Source: Xanthostigma xanthostigma | Lineage: Eukaryota; Arthropoda; Insecta; Raphidioptera; Raphidiidae | DNA length: 64,000 nucleotides | Assembly (NCBI GenBank): GCA_963575645.1 | Contig: OY754470.1 | Location: 30,858,501-30,922,500 of the forward strand | Reading direction: 5' to 3' | In this document: positions 31,701-46,700 of the stretch, in pieces | Layout: each line of letters opens with the position of its first letter | How positions within the stretch are numbered: position 1 is the stretch's first letter | Program-made: the position numbers and the translations under genes | Notes under the pieces: generated by a model | What the model was told of the DNA's origin: nothing | What the model saw: only the letters and a program-made list of their open reading frames with translations | Databases searched by the model: none

Positions 31701-34700
31701 GTGCAACTGAATGCTGGCCGATTGTGTGTACGCGCGTTCGATGCTGGCCACGCATTTCTTTGATGTACCGACAATCAACCGATTACTGCCGATTACAGGC
31801 GATTATGTCCACGCACCGACGAACATGCCCTCTACACATTCATAAGTGCCTGTAAGTGGCGGTGCTGGCCACGTGTGTAGTGGAGGCATTAAATTTGTAG
31901 AGAAACATTATTTGGATGTTTATGCAATCATTTCGACTTTTGACTAGTTAAAATTAATTTTAATTTTCAGACTTTAACATTAACAAGAAATCATTTGATG
32001 AGAGATTTTTTTTGTTTTTAGCACAAAAACATTTAAATGACACCAAAGATACTAACGTCAATTTCCATTCAGTTGGTGGCTTAGCGGAGTACATAAAAAA
32101 GAATTTAGACGAGTCCTCGTCAAGACACCCATATGTCGTCAGCATAACTTTGCCAACTAACAGCGGTGGCTCACACCATAGCAGGTTCGTCCATCGTTAG
32201 CGTTTAATTAGTATATTTATTACGTCAAGGATACCATGATGTGTGTTTCAGATACAGTAATTATTATAAATATTATTTTTTTTTAAGAGGATAATGGATC
32301 AATAACAAAAAATGCTGTTAAGCTACATTTTCAAAATATAGCTTAACAGCATTTTTTGTTATTGATCCATTCTCCTCTTAAAAAAAATAATATTTATAAT
32401 AATTACTGGATCTGAAACACATATTATATCATGTCATTATCACAAGGTTATTACAACGTCGCGGTTGAAAATATAGCTTAGCAGCATTTTTTGTTATCTA
32501 CACAATGTAAAGGTCGCTGCGCACGAGGCTGGTTTTGCCGCTAGATTACTTGCTAGATTGGGCTGCTATATTTCAAGCGTGCTGTGGCGCTGTGTTTGGT
32601 GATGGTTTTTATGTGTTCGCTTCACACGATGGAGCTTGCTTTGTAGATGTGTTAAGTGCGCGCGCAGTGATAGTTCGAATATTAACAAAAGTGAACGTTT
32701 ATTGTCTCTGAACAGAACACATGCTATGACGCTGTGTTTGTGGGCGTTTGTCCATGTCGCCCACGTGACAAGATTGTTTCTTGATTGGTTCTTGCTCAAA
32801 ACAAGCAGACAAACTAGTACGAAAAATAGTCCAGCTTCTAATTTTGAAATCCATCTTGTGACCTCGCACGCGAGCCCACAGTGACGTCATTTCCATCCTC
32901 GTAGCCAGCACAAGTCTCAGCAGTGATTCTAGCAGCAAAACCAGCCTCGCGTGCAGTGGTCTTAAGGGAGAAAGAGAATATCTGTAATCTATTCTATTTA
33001 ACTCGCTCTCCCTATATAGAAGAAATATGGGATGGCCCATTTTATTATTATTTCTTATTCAGTGATTATATTATATTTTCTATCTATATTCTGTAACAAC
33101 AGATTGAATTATTAGAGAAATTGTTGATGGAAAAACACAAATATATTTTTTGTAAAATGCTTATTGCAACATCAACGATGCCTCTTAATTTCAGCTGTTT
33201 TCAAGATGTTACAATATTATGATGAACATATCGGCTCATAGAAATATTAAAAAGTAATTATGGAAAAACAGCCAAAGAAAATGTAAAATGTTTGTTCAAA
33301 GTTATATTGACTTTCGCCTAAATTCATGATATAAGTAATGTAACACAAATGACAGATGGGAGTTTTTTTTTTTTTTTTTTAATTAAAACATTTATATCTT
33401 GAGCATGCTTAATCGAATATAAGTCATAACATCCTGAGATGTATAAAATTCAGCTGAAATATCGATAATATTTTATAAATACACATTATACATATATAAT
33501 AGAATTGTTTTATTTTATTAACATTAACAGTTTTTCTAATAATTAATTTGATATTAGGTCACGACAAAAAAGTTTACGTCTAGAACGTGAAAAGGCTCGT
33601 AAAGCTGCCATACACACGGGATTACAAAATCAACAACCTCAGCAGCTTGAACTCGTTGATACGTCATTTGGTGTACCTATAATAAACAATGTGGAAACGA
33701 CTCCTTTGGCAAGTTTGCCTGGCAACGACCAAGTTGTTGAGTCTTGTAAACCAAACAGTTCGGCTCACAATGAAAGAACTGATGATATCGATAATACAGC
33801 TAAAACATCGAAAACAAAGGCTTGCAGTTCGTCATCTGCAAAAAAATCGTCACTCTCCGCTTCCACTTCCATACCTGACGTAATTAACTTTGACGACCTT
33901 GAACTATCGGTAAGTTTAATTTTTAATTGGTTTTGTTACCATATCAATGCAGATTTGGACATAAATGTTTCTTACGTGCTCATAACAATGCCATTTAGTT
34001 GACGACCTTAAATCTATAATAATATAATAAGCTGAAGAGTTTGTTTGTTTGGTTGAACGCGCTAATCTCAGAAACTACTGGCTGGAATTGAAATTTTTTT
34101 TTGTTGGATAGCTTATTTATTGAGGAAGGCTATAGGCTATATAATATCACGCTAGAACCAATAGGAGCGAAGCATCAATGAAAAATGTTGCAAAATGTAA
34201 CTCAAAATTTGTCCGTCCGACAAAAACTTTTGAACGGTAACTCCGATCATCATGAAATATTGTCAGTTTGAGGTAACCTTAATAATCAAGCATTTGGTAA
34301 CAAAAAGGTCATAATTTCAAATATCAAAAGCAATACAACTGAAGTTTACTTTTAAATTCTCGTTTGTAAAGTGATTGCTTGGAATATTAACTCATAAAAT
34401 AAATTTAATTGTATTAATTATTGAATAAGTAAATCATTCACATAATTATATTATCTAATCAAAAATACCACGACTATTTATAACATTAAAATTAGCGAAA
34501 GATGTTATGCTATGAATTCCTAACACAGTTGTAGTAAGATGCTATTTCAGATATGTGAAGATGCTACATAATTGAAATATATTTTTGTTTAAGTATTTGG
34601 CTAACTGCATAATAGAAAATCCTGAACTGACAGAAAAAATTGCTGAAAGTATTAATAAAGCCAGATCACCAGATGAAACGATTGAAACCCCCCAGAATAA

Positions 34701-37700
34701 ACAACCGACAACAGAAAAAGAAGATATCATCGGTGTCGCCAACGATGAGTTGGAAAATATAATACAAACGACGGCTCAAAGTGCCGTTGAAGATCCTGCT
34801 TTTGAACCAGTTCTTAAAAAATTCATTGGTAATATATTTTTTTTAATCTTTCAGTGATTAAACAATAGTTTTTGTATTTAAGAAATGTTGTTATGTCTCA
34901 TTATCACGACTTGCAGGTATGCAGTGTGAAGAAACAAGTGATGAATCAGATGGCCGGGTGTCATCTTGGAGTGTTTCTTCGACACCTCACCGATCTCAAT
35001 CCGTTCCTAGAAATTTGTAAGTAACTATTTTATGTTTCATAAAAACATTTTTTGAAAAAGGAGCGTTTTTATTTATGACTAGGTACTATTTACCTACTGA
35101 GGATGGGAAATTCTCACGGATATCCGGAAGTATTTTCCAGCTAATACTGAACTACTGGCTAAAATTTCTCCTTTTTTCCACTCCTCGGAAACCACCACTG
35201 TAACCACCAACAAGTATTAGGTATATTACGACTTCATTCAATGGGTACCAGATGTTATGAATAATTTTGCCGCAGCTTCAGTCGATAAAAACACATTCCG
35301 CAGGGGAATAATAAAAAAAAAATGATATTTCTAATTTGAAGTATACAAAGTTTCATCAGTTTTGAAAACAAACAGGTATACATTTTAGCCACCTACGCGC
35401 TTTTCTATCTAAGTGTGAGAAATACTTAAAAACCTCAATGTATAATAAAATTACAGTACAGTTACCTACTATTTTTATACACTCGATAAGTTAAAATTCA
35501 AGGGAAACGTTGAAAAATTTAAGTTATCGTGTTTTTACTTATCGAGAGTTGAAGTTAAAGAGGTTTTGGAAGTTCAGTTTTTAACTTAACAGCTGTTCTA
35601 ATAGATTGTTAATAAATTTTGTATCTATTTATTTATTCAATTAGATTCAATTACATATTTACAAAAATTGGTTGTCTGTAAAGTCGGTTTACGGACGATA
35701 GTTTTACGTGATAACGTCATAAAGAAACATTGATGAACTCTCTGACGTCACGCGAGAAGAGAGAGAAATGCGTACAAGCCGACGCTTGGGCCGATCGTGC
35801 CTCTCTATCGCTTATACCGCGCTCTCGCTTGCACGCTCAGGCTCAGGCGGAACGTGACACTTTTTCGTGCGTGCAGCCGGTGTTTCATCAATTTATAAGA
35901 CGTTATCACGTCAAAAATTTAAACGAAAAAGTCAGTAATTTTTTTCTGTTTCATGCACTTCTCGCTTCATTTTATCACTCGTTAATTAATATTTCATGCA
36001 CACAGCAATACGTAAAGCGATTTAGTGAAAGACTGAAATTAATAAAGTTCTTGGCAAAACTTTTTGTTTGTATACTTATTCACGATGACTCACTGACAAA
36101 CTTTAAGTTATGGAGATTACCAAAATATTATTTTAAGTTATCGAGGGCCAACGCTCAAAATATTTGTTTAAGTTACCGAGGTTTTGTGCTTTAAGTAATG
36201 GAGGTCTTAGATTTTGAGGGGAAGGGAATTCAAAACATTTTTAAGCTACAGAGGTTTTTAACTCATCGAGGTTCTACTGTATTAGTACAAACTGCACACA
36301 TTCTGAAAAACCTGGAAATCTTAAAGTGGTCAATGGTCATGGAAAGTTAGAAAATTCACAAAAAAAAACGTGGAAAGCTAAGGATTTTTGAAAACTTATT
36401 TTGTTACAAATATGTGCAACAGTACGAAAAACAGACGATTCCACTTGTGTGATTTGCCGCAGTCGTCCGCACTAGATGCACAATGAAAGGGGAAGGGCCT
36501 AAGCTAGATAATCTATACTAATAAATAAAGCTGAAGAGTTTGTTTGTTTGGTTGAACGCGCTAATCTCAGAAACTACTGGTTCGAATTGAAATTTTTTTT
36601 TGTTGGATAGCCCATTTATCGAGGAAGACTATAGGCTATATAATATCACGCTACGACCAATAGGAGCGGAGCATCAATGAAAAATGTTGCAAAGTGTAAC
36701 TCAAAATTTGTCCGTTCGACAAAAACTTTTGAACGGTAACTCCGATCATCATGAAATTTGGACACAACATTAATCTCGGTAAACTAAGATGAATGTGCGT
36801 ACTCATGTCCCTCCCCCCCATTCGTTCTTTTGCACCTGGATGAAACCGGGCAGGAACACTAGTACATAATAATATATGGCTGTCACTAATTTCTATGTGA
36901 GAATAATATGAAACCAGATTAACTAAATACATAAACTAAAGAAGTAGAGATAGCAATAGATTTCTAGTAGTCATTTCAAAACTCGTGAAAGCGTAGGTAT
37001 TGAGTCTTTTATACCTGTTGAATAATGAAAGTCGATTCTGGCAGTCCCCTGCGGTCGAGGTATACTGCTGTAAAAAGGCAAAAGGCAGTAAGTGACCAAC
37101 TTATGAATTTGAGTAAATCAAGATTTACTAAAAATGTATTGACCGTCCAGAATTTTAGATTGTGGAAACCAAAACATGGGGGAAACATTTTTTAAAGACA
37201 ATAAAATTATTGCTGCAGCACTTACTGCTGTCGTTGGTTTCAGTATGAACTCATTTTTCAACAAATGTCACTTACTGCCCTTTGCCTTTTTAGGGCAGTA
37301 TAGGCTGTGTGCACGAAGCCTACTAGCGCCGCTAATGGATAATAGAGAATTATTGAACTCACTTTTTATGGAAGTCGCGACATGTTTCAATGGTGATAAG
37401 TCAAAAACTTTAGTTGGCCATGATGTGTAAAAAAAATGTAATAAGGAAAACTGATGTTAATTTTATACAGCGTGTCCACGGAAGTTCTTTACAAATGGAA
37501 TTTTTTTTTACTAATTATTGGAGCAAAAATTTTTTTCTGTGGAAAAGTTCTGCTTCGTCCAAAACCTCTAAAACACCAAAGAAATTTTTTTTCGGCTTAA
37601 AGTTATACGAGGGAAATCAAAAAGTTTTATTTTACTAAAGAAAAATTATCTGTGATATTCAAGATTTTCGCCTGTAGTAGGTTTGGAAAACAAAAGAATA

Positions 37701-40700
37701 GCACGTATTAAATGTCAAGTAACTAAAAATAAAATGCCTGTAAAATTAAGTTTACAAGAAAAAATAGAATTAGTGTTAATTGTACAGACAAGCTGCATTG
37801 GAAGATATTCTGCAAACCATTGGCCAGCCAGATCACCCGATTTGACACCCCTAGATTATTCCCTCTGGGGCTATCTAAAGAAAATGGTGTACTCTGAAAG
37901 ACCTTTTCAAGATATTGATCAATTGGAAAGGATTATCACCGAAAAAATCCATCAAATTCCTTCTACAATGATTCAAAATTCAGTGACGGATTTTGGACGG
38001 AGAACCGTTCTTTATATGGAGAGAGATGGAGGATATGTTGAATTCTGATTTATAATTCTGAATAAATAATTACTTAGAAGTTATAGTTATGTTATTATTT
38101 TGAATTAAATTTGATTATGTAAATAATTTTACGAAAATCTTGAATATCACAGATAGTTTTTATTTTTAGTCAAATAAAACTTTTCGAATTCCATCGTATA
38201 ACTTTAGGCCGAAGAAAATTTTCTTTGGTGTTTTAGAGGTTTTGGACGAAGCAGAACTTTTCCACAGAAAAAAATTTTGGCTCTAATAATTAACAAAAAA
38301 AAATTCCATTTGTAAAGAACTTCCGTGGACACGCTGTATAGGTACCACAAAATTCAAATTACAAACCCTTATATAAATAGCATAACATAAAAGATATTTG
38401 AGAATATTATTATATATTTATCAATTATGTCGTACAATATATATATAATTAATTTGTTTACACTGACAGCGGAACGTCAAGTTATGGCGCCAATGGTCTT
38501 TATTTTACTTAATTCGCCATCAGCGCAAAAGCCTGGAACACAAGCATTTCCAGATCACCTAGTTTTGCCTATGTTTTCTTTGTAATTAAAAAAACCATAC
38601 GGAAAATTTGAGGTTGAAGTTTTCCCTAGTGCTCACCACAAACGCTCGCATCAAAAAATTTGTAACTTCGCCTCCCTGCACATAGCCCATATGACCACAA
38701 AATATTTTGATAACAATAAAAAAATCAGCCTATTCGAAATTGATTGCTGGCTCTTGATCCATTAGATCAGAATTTTGGTCTGGAAAAAGTCACGGATTTG
38801 TTTCCGAAAACTTGTTGAAACCTGCAGACAGTATAGATTTATTTTTCTTTTTTCTTTTGCAGACGCCGCTCAAGAAGAATGTCATTTAATAAATCCCTTC
38901 CTGATTTCAAGAATCGAAGTATATTGAGGAATAAATTATGGGAGCGCCATATAAAATCACGTACAGCAGAACTGCAAACATCTATTGAACAGTGCCCCAA
39001 TAAGAAAACTTTAGAAGTCCAAAACGCAGAAGCTGTTCAGTCAATTATAAACGCAACTTCGCTTTTAATATCTAAAAATAATCAAGATGTTCCAGAAACT
39101 ATTGGAAAAGTTGTAAATCAGAATGTTGATTACAAAGATCCACAAGTTCTTCTGAATACGAATAAAAAAGGTATTCAAATTATATCGAGTGAAAGGGTTG
39201 AAAATTGTTCATCAGCTATGGTTTCAGCAGCAAATTTGAATCAACAAGCGAATACTGTTTGTTCTGCTTCCACTATACCGAAATCAACAAGCAATAATTT
39301 TGTGATAGATGTACCTTTAGAAAGTCAATTCTTTGCGCCTGCGAATATTAAAAATGACTCAAACATGCTTCAAGCTCCTATGAATTTACTTTTTCCTCAA
39401 CCACAAAATGCCTCTGGGAATTTGATTGTGTTGACTCAAAACGCAACACAAGCTTCATCGCAACAGCCATCTTACATTTTAAATCAAAATCAATTTTTGA
39501 CAACAGCATCAACCCAGCAACAATTCATTTTGTTTCAAACACCGGCGACCAATAGCGTGGCATCAATTCAGCCGTCACAAGTAACACAATCGTTTCCTAC
39601 AGTGCAAACTCATCTGCAGTCTTTGCCACAGATTAATGCTCAACCACAAATAATTTGTCAGGTGCACATTGATGACAAAGCGAGTACAATTATGCCTGGT
39701 GAAATAAATTCAGGCTCAAATGAAGTTTTGTCCTTACAAACTGTTGTAATAGAAGAAGTAAAAGACAATCCCGTGCCTTCTGCGGCTGCAATAACTAAAG
39801 ATAAGATAACCTCTCGATCAAATAGGAATTCGCTGTCAAAGAAAACAGAAGAAAGAAAACCGGTAGTCGAAATGAAAGAAAAGCGTCTGAGAAGAATAGC
39901 TCCAATCAGAGTTTTGGATTCAAATGAAACCATTCCTGAAACGAACAATAGTGTTCAGGATATTTCTTTTACGGTTGCGTTGAGCGATTCTGGTCAGATT
40001 CTTGAAAAAAATAAAGAATTGCCAGATATTGATCATTCTCCTGAGAAATTGGATTTACAAGATTTAAGTTTGTGTAAAAGTGCAGAAGTTGAAAAAGAAA
40101 GTAGCGCGGTTGAATGTACTGCAGATAAAAATTTCATTGATGAAAATAAAGAATTGAAAACTCCTACGGTGGGTGTAAATGCATACAGTTCGTCACGTTT
40201 GAGTATGTCAACGCCTCGTAGCGGATGTTCGCACATCAGGGCTTTAGATTTTTCAACGCCTTTGAAAACTCCAAGAACTCTTAAAAAAATCAACACTTCT
40301 CCAAAATCTAATGCAATAGCAAAGTTCAAAAGTCTTTCGCATTTAAATAAATCTGAAACTGAAAAACATAGACTGAAACTGTTTAAAACACAGTCCAGCT
40401 TCTCTAAACCCATTCGCACCGGTGGTACACCTAAAATTCCACAGGAGAAAAACCGAGTTTCAAGTCAAGTGAAGAATATCCCAATCGCTACGAGAAGTCC
40501 AGCACCAAAATTGTGTGAGGGTTGGGATAACGTTCAAGGAGTGGGACTGATCTGTATACCGGAAGAAGATTCATCAAAAAATGCACACAAAAACGATGAA
40601 AAATGTTTGAAACGAAAGCGACATAGTGTTTCTGAACCCGATTTACCTCCCAAAGAATTACCAAAACAAAGTGATCATTCTGAAGTTGAATCTGCATTAA

Positions 40701-43700
40701 AACAAAAAGACGACATTAAATGTGCAGTGCCGTCGTGGGATTATGATTTGCGCGCCTTGGCAAGTTCAGATAATCAAAATGTAGTACGCAGTCCTGTCAA
40801 AAAGAAAGTGAAAACTGGCAAAAATGTTGTTGGAAAAAACACCCTGAGTACTCGTCAACAAAAACAGTCACAGAAAACTGTATCATCAAAACAAAAAACG
40901 TCTGCACAGAAAAAATCGAAAAAAGTAACCAAGGCAATGGAAGTACAAGTCAAGTCGCCAGTTTCCAGAAGAATTACTAGAAGCTTTATTAAATCTCCGC
41001 GAATTATCGAAAAAAATACCAATGAAAACAAAGTTGTTCCAAAAAAGAAAGTTACTTCCGCGAAAAGTAAATTAAAACAGCAAAACATTGACGAAAATGT
41101 GGATAATCATCCAATTGAAGTTAAAGATGCAGAAGAAGAAGGTGATAATAATAAAAAATCGGAAGATCAGCGTACAGAAAAAGAAAATTTAAAAGAAAAT
41201 GAATACAACACAATTGTCACTATGAGTTCTGGACCAAAGTACAAAAGAAAGTGTAATATAGATACCGTCGCTACAAAAGAAAAAATTGATTGTCCTTTAA
41301 GGAAAGTAGTAAAAAAAGAGAAGAAGACAGCCACGGTGTTTGATGATGACAGTCCAGAAATCAACAAGACAAATAAACCGCTTTTTAAATTTCCCAGTGA
41401 GCATTTTCCGAATCTCGTTGTTACAGCAAGTACACCTTTGTCTGAGATAAGTGTGAAATCCTCAATAACCGTCGGACAAATTCCAACTTCATCGTCCAGT
41501 CAGAGTGCACAGATCACTCCGGAGACAACAAAATTTACTTCAAATCTACCAGTAAATTTACATCAGAACTTAAACAATCTTTTAGAAACTCCGATGAAAG
41601 ATATTTTTAATAATATTCCCATAACTCCCGGATGTGGCATTCTCATGTCAGATACGGAGACACCGATAACAAAGTTATTACGGGAACAAACGTCTATTAT
41701 AAGTGCTTCTGGTATACCTACACCGAGCATACCGATAACTCCGAGCTTAATATCCCTTACTCCTTATTTGAAAGATGCAGAAAGTCCTTCGTCATACAAT
41801 TCAAGGCGAACTGATTATTCAGCATGTAGCGGATCTTATTATATACCTTCAGATAATGAACAAAACATGGAAGCACTAATAAATGAATGCAAGAAACAAG
41901 AACAAATTAAAAACAGTACTGAAAAGGTGTCTCAGGTATTGAGAAATGATGGCCATGGAGATAGCGATGCGGTTAATTATGTGTTACATGAAATATCTTT
42001 TCCTGATCAGCCGCCAACAAAAGTTTCAGATAAGTCTAAATACGAATCTGTAACTGTTGTTGAAGTGATCAAAGAAACAGTTCCCGCTATACAAACGAGT
42101 TTCTCTGAAGCTTTAAAAGATGTCGTTAAGAGAAATGTTAATTTGTCGGAAGAACATGAAGATGATAACAAATCTCGTCATGAAAACGTTATTAAATTGA
42201 ATGACACCGATTCTGTGAATAATGAAATGATTTCTACAGGATTGGAAAAATATGATAATGTTACATCAAATCGTAGAAGCTCATCTGATAAAAAATTGGA
42301 AAAACAAGATTCTGAAAGTAATGCAGAACTGAATGTTAACAAAAAAAATCACAACGATCAGGAAAATGACGACAAAGATGCTTTACCTAACGATGAGAAT
42401 GAAACCGATATGAGTAGCTCAAGCTCATCTAGTTCGAGCAGTTCGGATGATTCAACTTCTAGTAGCTCAACAAGTAGTTCAAGTAATAGTTCTGATTGTT
42501 CTTGGACTGCTGATGAAAAATCTGAACAAACTGTAATTCATTTGGAGAAAAATGATGATGAGGCTCCTGTTCGATATCCTTTACGTAGTAGATTAACACC
42601 TAAAAATTTGAGAAAATCTACTGAAACAATGGAAGTTGATGAGATTGAGGTTGAAAAAGTCGAAGGTGAAAACGTAATTGAAAAAATTGAAGGTGAAAAG
42701 ATGATTGAAAAGGTTGAAGAGGAAAAAGTGATTGAAAAAGTTGAAGATGAAAAAGTGATTGAAAAAGTTGAAGATGAAAAAGTGATTGAAAAAGTTGAAG
42801 ATGAAAAAGTGATTGAAAAAATTGATTTTGGAAAAGTTGAGACTGTAAAAATGAGCAGTGCAGTAGTGATTATTGAAAATATTAAAACTGTTCCAATGGC
42901 ATTAGAAATTGACAAGTCAGTTGAATATGTAAACGATGGAAAATTATGTCAGGAATTGGAAGAAAAACGTAAACGTTTGATTGCAGCCTTTAAAGAAGAT
43001 GAGAAGGGTAGCATCTCGGAAAACTTTGTTAAAAATAAAATGAAGACTCTTAATCCAAAGAAAAATACGGCTAAGAAACAACCATCTATGACAAAAAAAA
43101 ATAAATCAAATATTCATCGTAAAAATTCTCAAAGTATTGAATCTATTGCTAGTCGTTTATTAAAAAAAGATGAAACACTTCCAAGTACTTCCAAGGAAGT
43201 ACAATCTTCTATAAACGATTTTTTAACAGAGGAAGACGAAGATATACCTTCTTTACGCATTGAAGATGATGAAGAAGATGCAAAGATCAGTGAGTTTTGC
43301 AGTGCACCCCAAATTGCTATTCATGAACCAACTGTAAGCATAGACTGGCCTTCGGTGGAAGAGAAGCTTAGTAATGTGGATAGTGTTGGCGGATGCGATG
43401 CAGATGAAAATGCAATAGCGCTTGTAACTCACTTAAAAGAGAGGGGCATTCTACTAGTTCCTAATAAAACTCCCAATAAAACACACGCCGAAGCGTCGAC
43501 TGTTGACGCTAAAGAAGTAAGGGAAAGCTCAAATCAAATTCAAAAAACGATTGATGGGAATTCAGTTAAAAATAAAAAGACAGCCGGTATGAAAAGTAGT
43601 AATTTTGGTAAAATAGTTGATAAAAATATTACTACAAAAAATCAGACGGAGAAGAAAACTGCTGTAAGAGTTTTAGACAAACGTATTAAAAAAAAAACCA

Positions 43701-46700
43701 GTTCCAGTGCTGAAGTTGTGATTGAAAATATCGAGTGTCTTTCAAACAAAGATAAAATGACTTTTTGCTCTGCTGGTCAACCTAAAAGCGTGACAAATGT
43801 TTTGGAAGGCAACAGTCTGGTTTCTTCAGCAGCTGAAATTGGCGACTATAAACAAAAATCAAAAACTATTTCGCGGTCAAGCTCAGTATCAATGGATATA
43901 GATATAGAATTAACAAATAAAGCGTCTAAAATAATGGAAAACAAATTAAAAACATATGAAACTAATAAAAAACCTCAAGATTTTATTTGTGATAAACTAA
44001 AGCAATTAAGTGTTGGCTCATTGTTGCCCGATATTGAAAAATCAGTACAAACAAATGTCTATAGTTCGCAAGAATTAAGTGCTATTAGACCAGAGCAAAC
44101 AAAAGATGATGAAAATATGAAATGTGTACCTGTTGAAAGTAGTAAGTCAGAACCCCTAGCGGATGATAAAACGAATAAATCTGATAATGAAGATCAAACT
44201 ACCTTTTTTCTCAATGAAACAGATTTACCGCTAATAAACATCATTCACGATGAAAAAAGTAAAGACGTGTCAATGGCAATTCTTGATAAAGATTTAGCTA
44301 ATTATGAAATGGAAGTTGTTGTGAATATTAACGATACAGATGAGGAGAGTACAAGAATATTTAGTGTGACACCTTTCTTAGATTTGTTAGATATTAAGGA
44401 AAAGATACCAAAAAAACAATATAGACGTAAAGTACCTAAAATTATAATAAGGCGAAGACCAGATTTTGAACAAAAAAATGATTGTAACCAGAAAAAACAT
44501 TCAGATAAAGAAGAAGAAAACAGTATTCGAAAAGATTCTCAAAGCACAAAATGTATATCAAATGAAAACAAAAAACAAAAACCGTTGGAAATATTATACA
44601 GTGAGCTTGTCGATACAACGTCAGACACAGTTTTCAGTAATATTCGCGATAGAAATGATGACAGTGATATAGAAAAAGATTTCAAGCAGTGCTCTAGTTC
44701 TAGACTGTCAGTGAAGTGTTCAGAATTGGAAACGGTTTTTCAAAAACAAAACGACGGAAAACAATCAAAAAGTAAAAGACGAAAATTATTAGAAGAAACA
44801 AAATCGAGAAATAATTCTGATAAAGGGAAAAACGAAAGTAGAGAATTGCCGTCACAATTAAGTTTTTATAATAGAATCTGTACTGTAGATTCCTATAATA
44901 GTAGTTCATCGAAAGAATCAAAACATGGTAGTAAAAAAGGTTCAGACCATAATAGACACAGCAGAAGCTATGATAAATATGATCGAAATTTTTCATCGTT
45001 TTTAAAAGATAAAAATTATCATAGAGAACACGAGCTTAGAAAAACAGAGAAAGTGAAAGCGGGTGAAAAAAGTAGAGGGAAAGAGAAAGTTGTAGAATCA
45101 AGTCGACGTGATGCAGGAAGAAGGACTAAAGATACTAATCTTGCAAACAAATACAGAAGTAATAGTGATACAGGTAGAAGTAAAAAATATGGTAAACCTA
45201 TAACAGAAAACAAAAATAACAAATCAGATAAGCAAAAATATGGAATGCAAGAAAAAAGTAATGAAGCTGAAAAACACCAAGTAGTTGATAAGTTTTCTGA
45301 AAATATACCAAAGAAAGATTCATCGCTTGAAGAAGGCGAATTGGAAAGTGAGGACGATAAACTTATGAACTATGCGATTGTTGGGAGTGCGCGCGAAGAA
45401 GATCCTAGAGACTATTCAAGTGGAGATTATTCTCCACGTGGTCAAGAATTAGTCAAGTGAGTATATACAGAATTAATGTTATGCTAAAGAGTAGGTATTT
45501 CTATAAGACGTGACACTCAACCAGGGAAGCTGATTTTCAATAAAGATAGACGGTCCTACCAAAATAAAATTATCTTAGATTATTACATTTTCATTTGACA
45601 AGGCCAATGCTTCTATTTCAAAAGCAGTGGGCATTTATAAATGTGACGAGTGTAATTTTATTGAGCACTTATGTGGTATATTAAATTATTTGTAGTCACT
45701 AATCAGTTATTTTACGTACAAGTGAATAAAAAAAAACACACTTTTTAAATATAAATAAATTATATTTTAATCTTATGTTGTGACATTTAAACCTTGCGCG
45801 TTATAATAAATTCTAGATTATAGACTCTTAACAGCATAGGTAAACAGTGTCTATTTAGCGCGTTTTGCGTAATAGTCCAGCAGCTTTAGCTAACAAGTAG
45901 ATGTTTCTTCGGAATAATTATAAGCCAAGGTTTTTTTTTCACACAGAGCTTTGTTATATCATTCTAAATGATACCTGAAACATTTCTGACTTTCTGCTGA
46001 ACGCTTCATCTTTTTTTGGGAGGTCCAAAACGTCTGTATGAGAATTTAATATTTTTCGAACACCTTTCTTACAAGCAGGGGCGGATCTATATAATGGCTT
46101 TTTGGGCTGCAGCTCAGGGCCCCGTGAATATAAAGGGCCCCCAGTCCCCATTGAAGATAATAGACACTATTGCGAATTAAAAAAAAATAATTAGACATAA
46201 CCTGCCAATTTCTTTTGCAATAATGTCTTACAGTTGCTGTATTAAATAAATAAAATATTTCATTGTCCTAATTTTTTCCTATACCGTATACATTAAGGTG
46301 TTCTTTAATTTGTTTGTTTTCGGTCGCATTGGCTCATGTTTTAGCATTGAACCTAAAAATAATTCTCCCAAAAATTTCAGCTTCCTAGATAAAAACCTGT
46401 GAATGGCGCAAACTGAGTTTGTTTCCCATTTAATTAACATGGGAAAAACGACGTTATTACTCAAACATGGATAGATAGTAGAAAATTCTTTTTATTTGTT
46501 TTTGATGGCAGCAATTTGGAGAGAATTGAATTTCCCACAAAAAAGGTCCTTAGTATTAAATCCGTGAATTCATTATTTTCAAAGATATGCTTGTTTAAAC
46601 ATTAATTAAATAAATGAAATCCGATTTTCATGGGAATGTTTAAACGAATATATCTTTGAGAATAATGAATTCACGGATTTAGTACTAAGGACCTTTTTTT

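Noticed and set aside
35730-36194. 154-codon plus-strand frame in NPAT intron 6
   Set aside because: Its first third is the family A element; the same peptide appears in pieces at 1555-1800 because the repeat is shared. It is not a gene.
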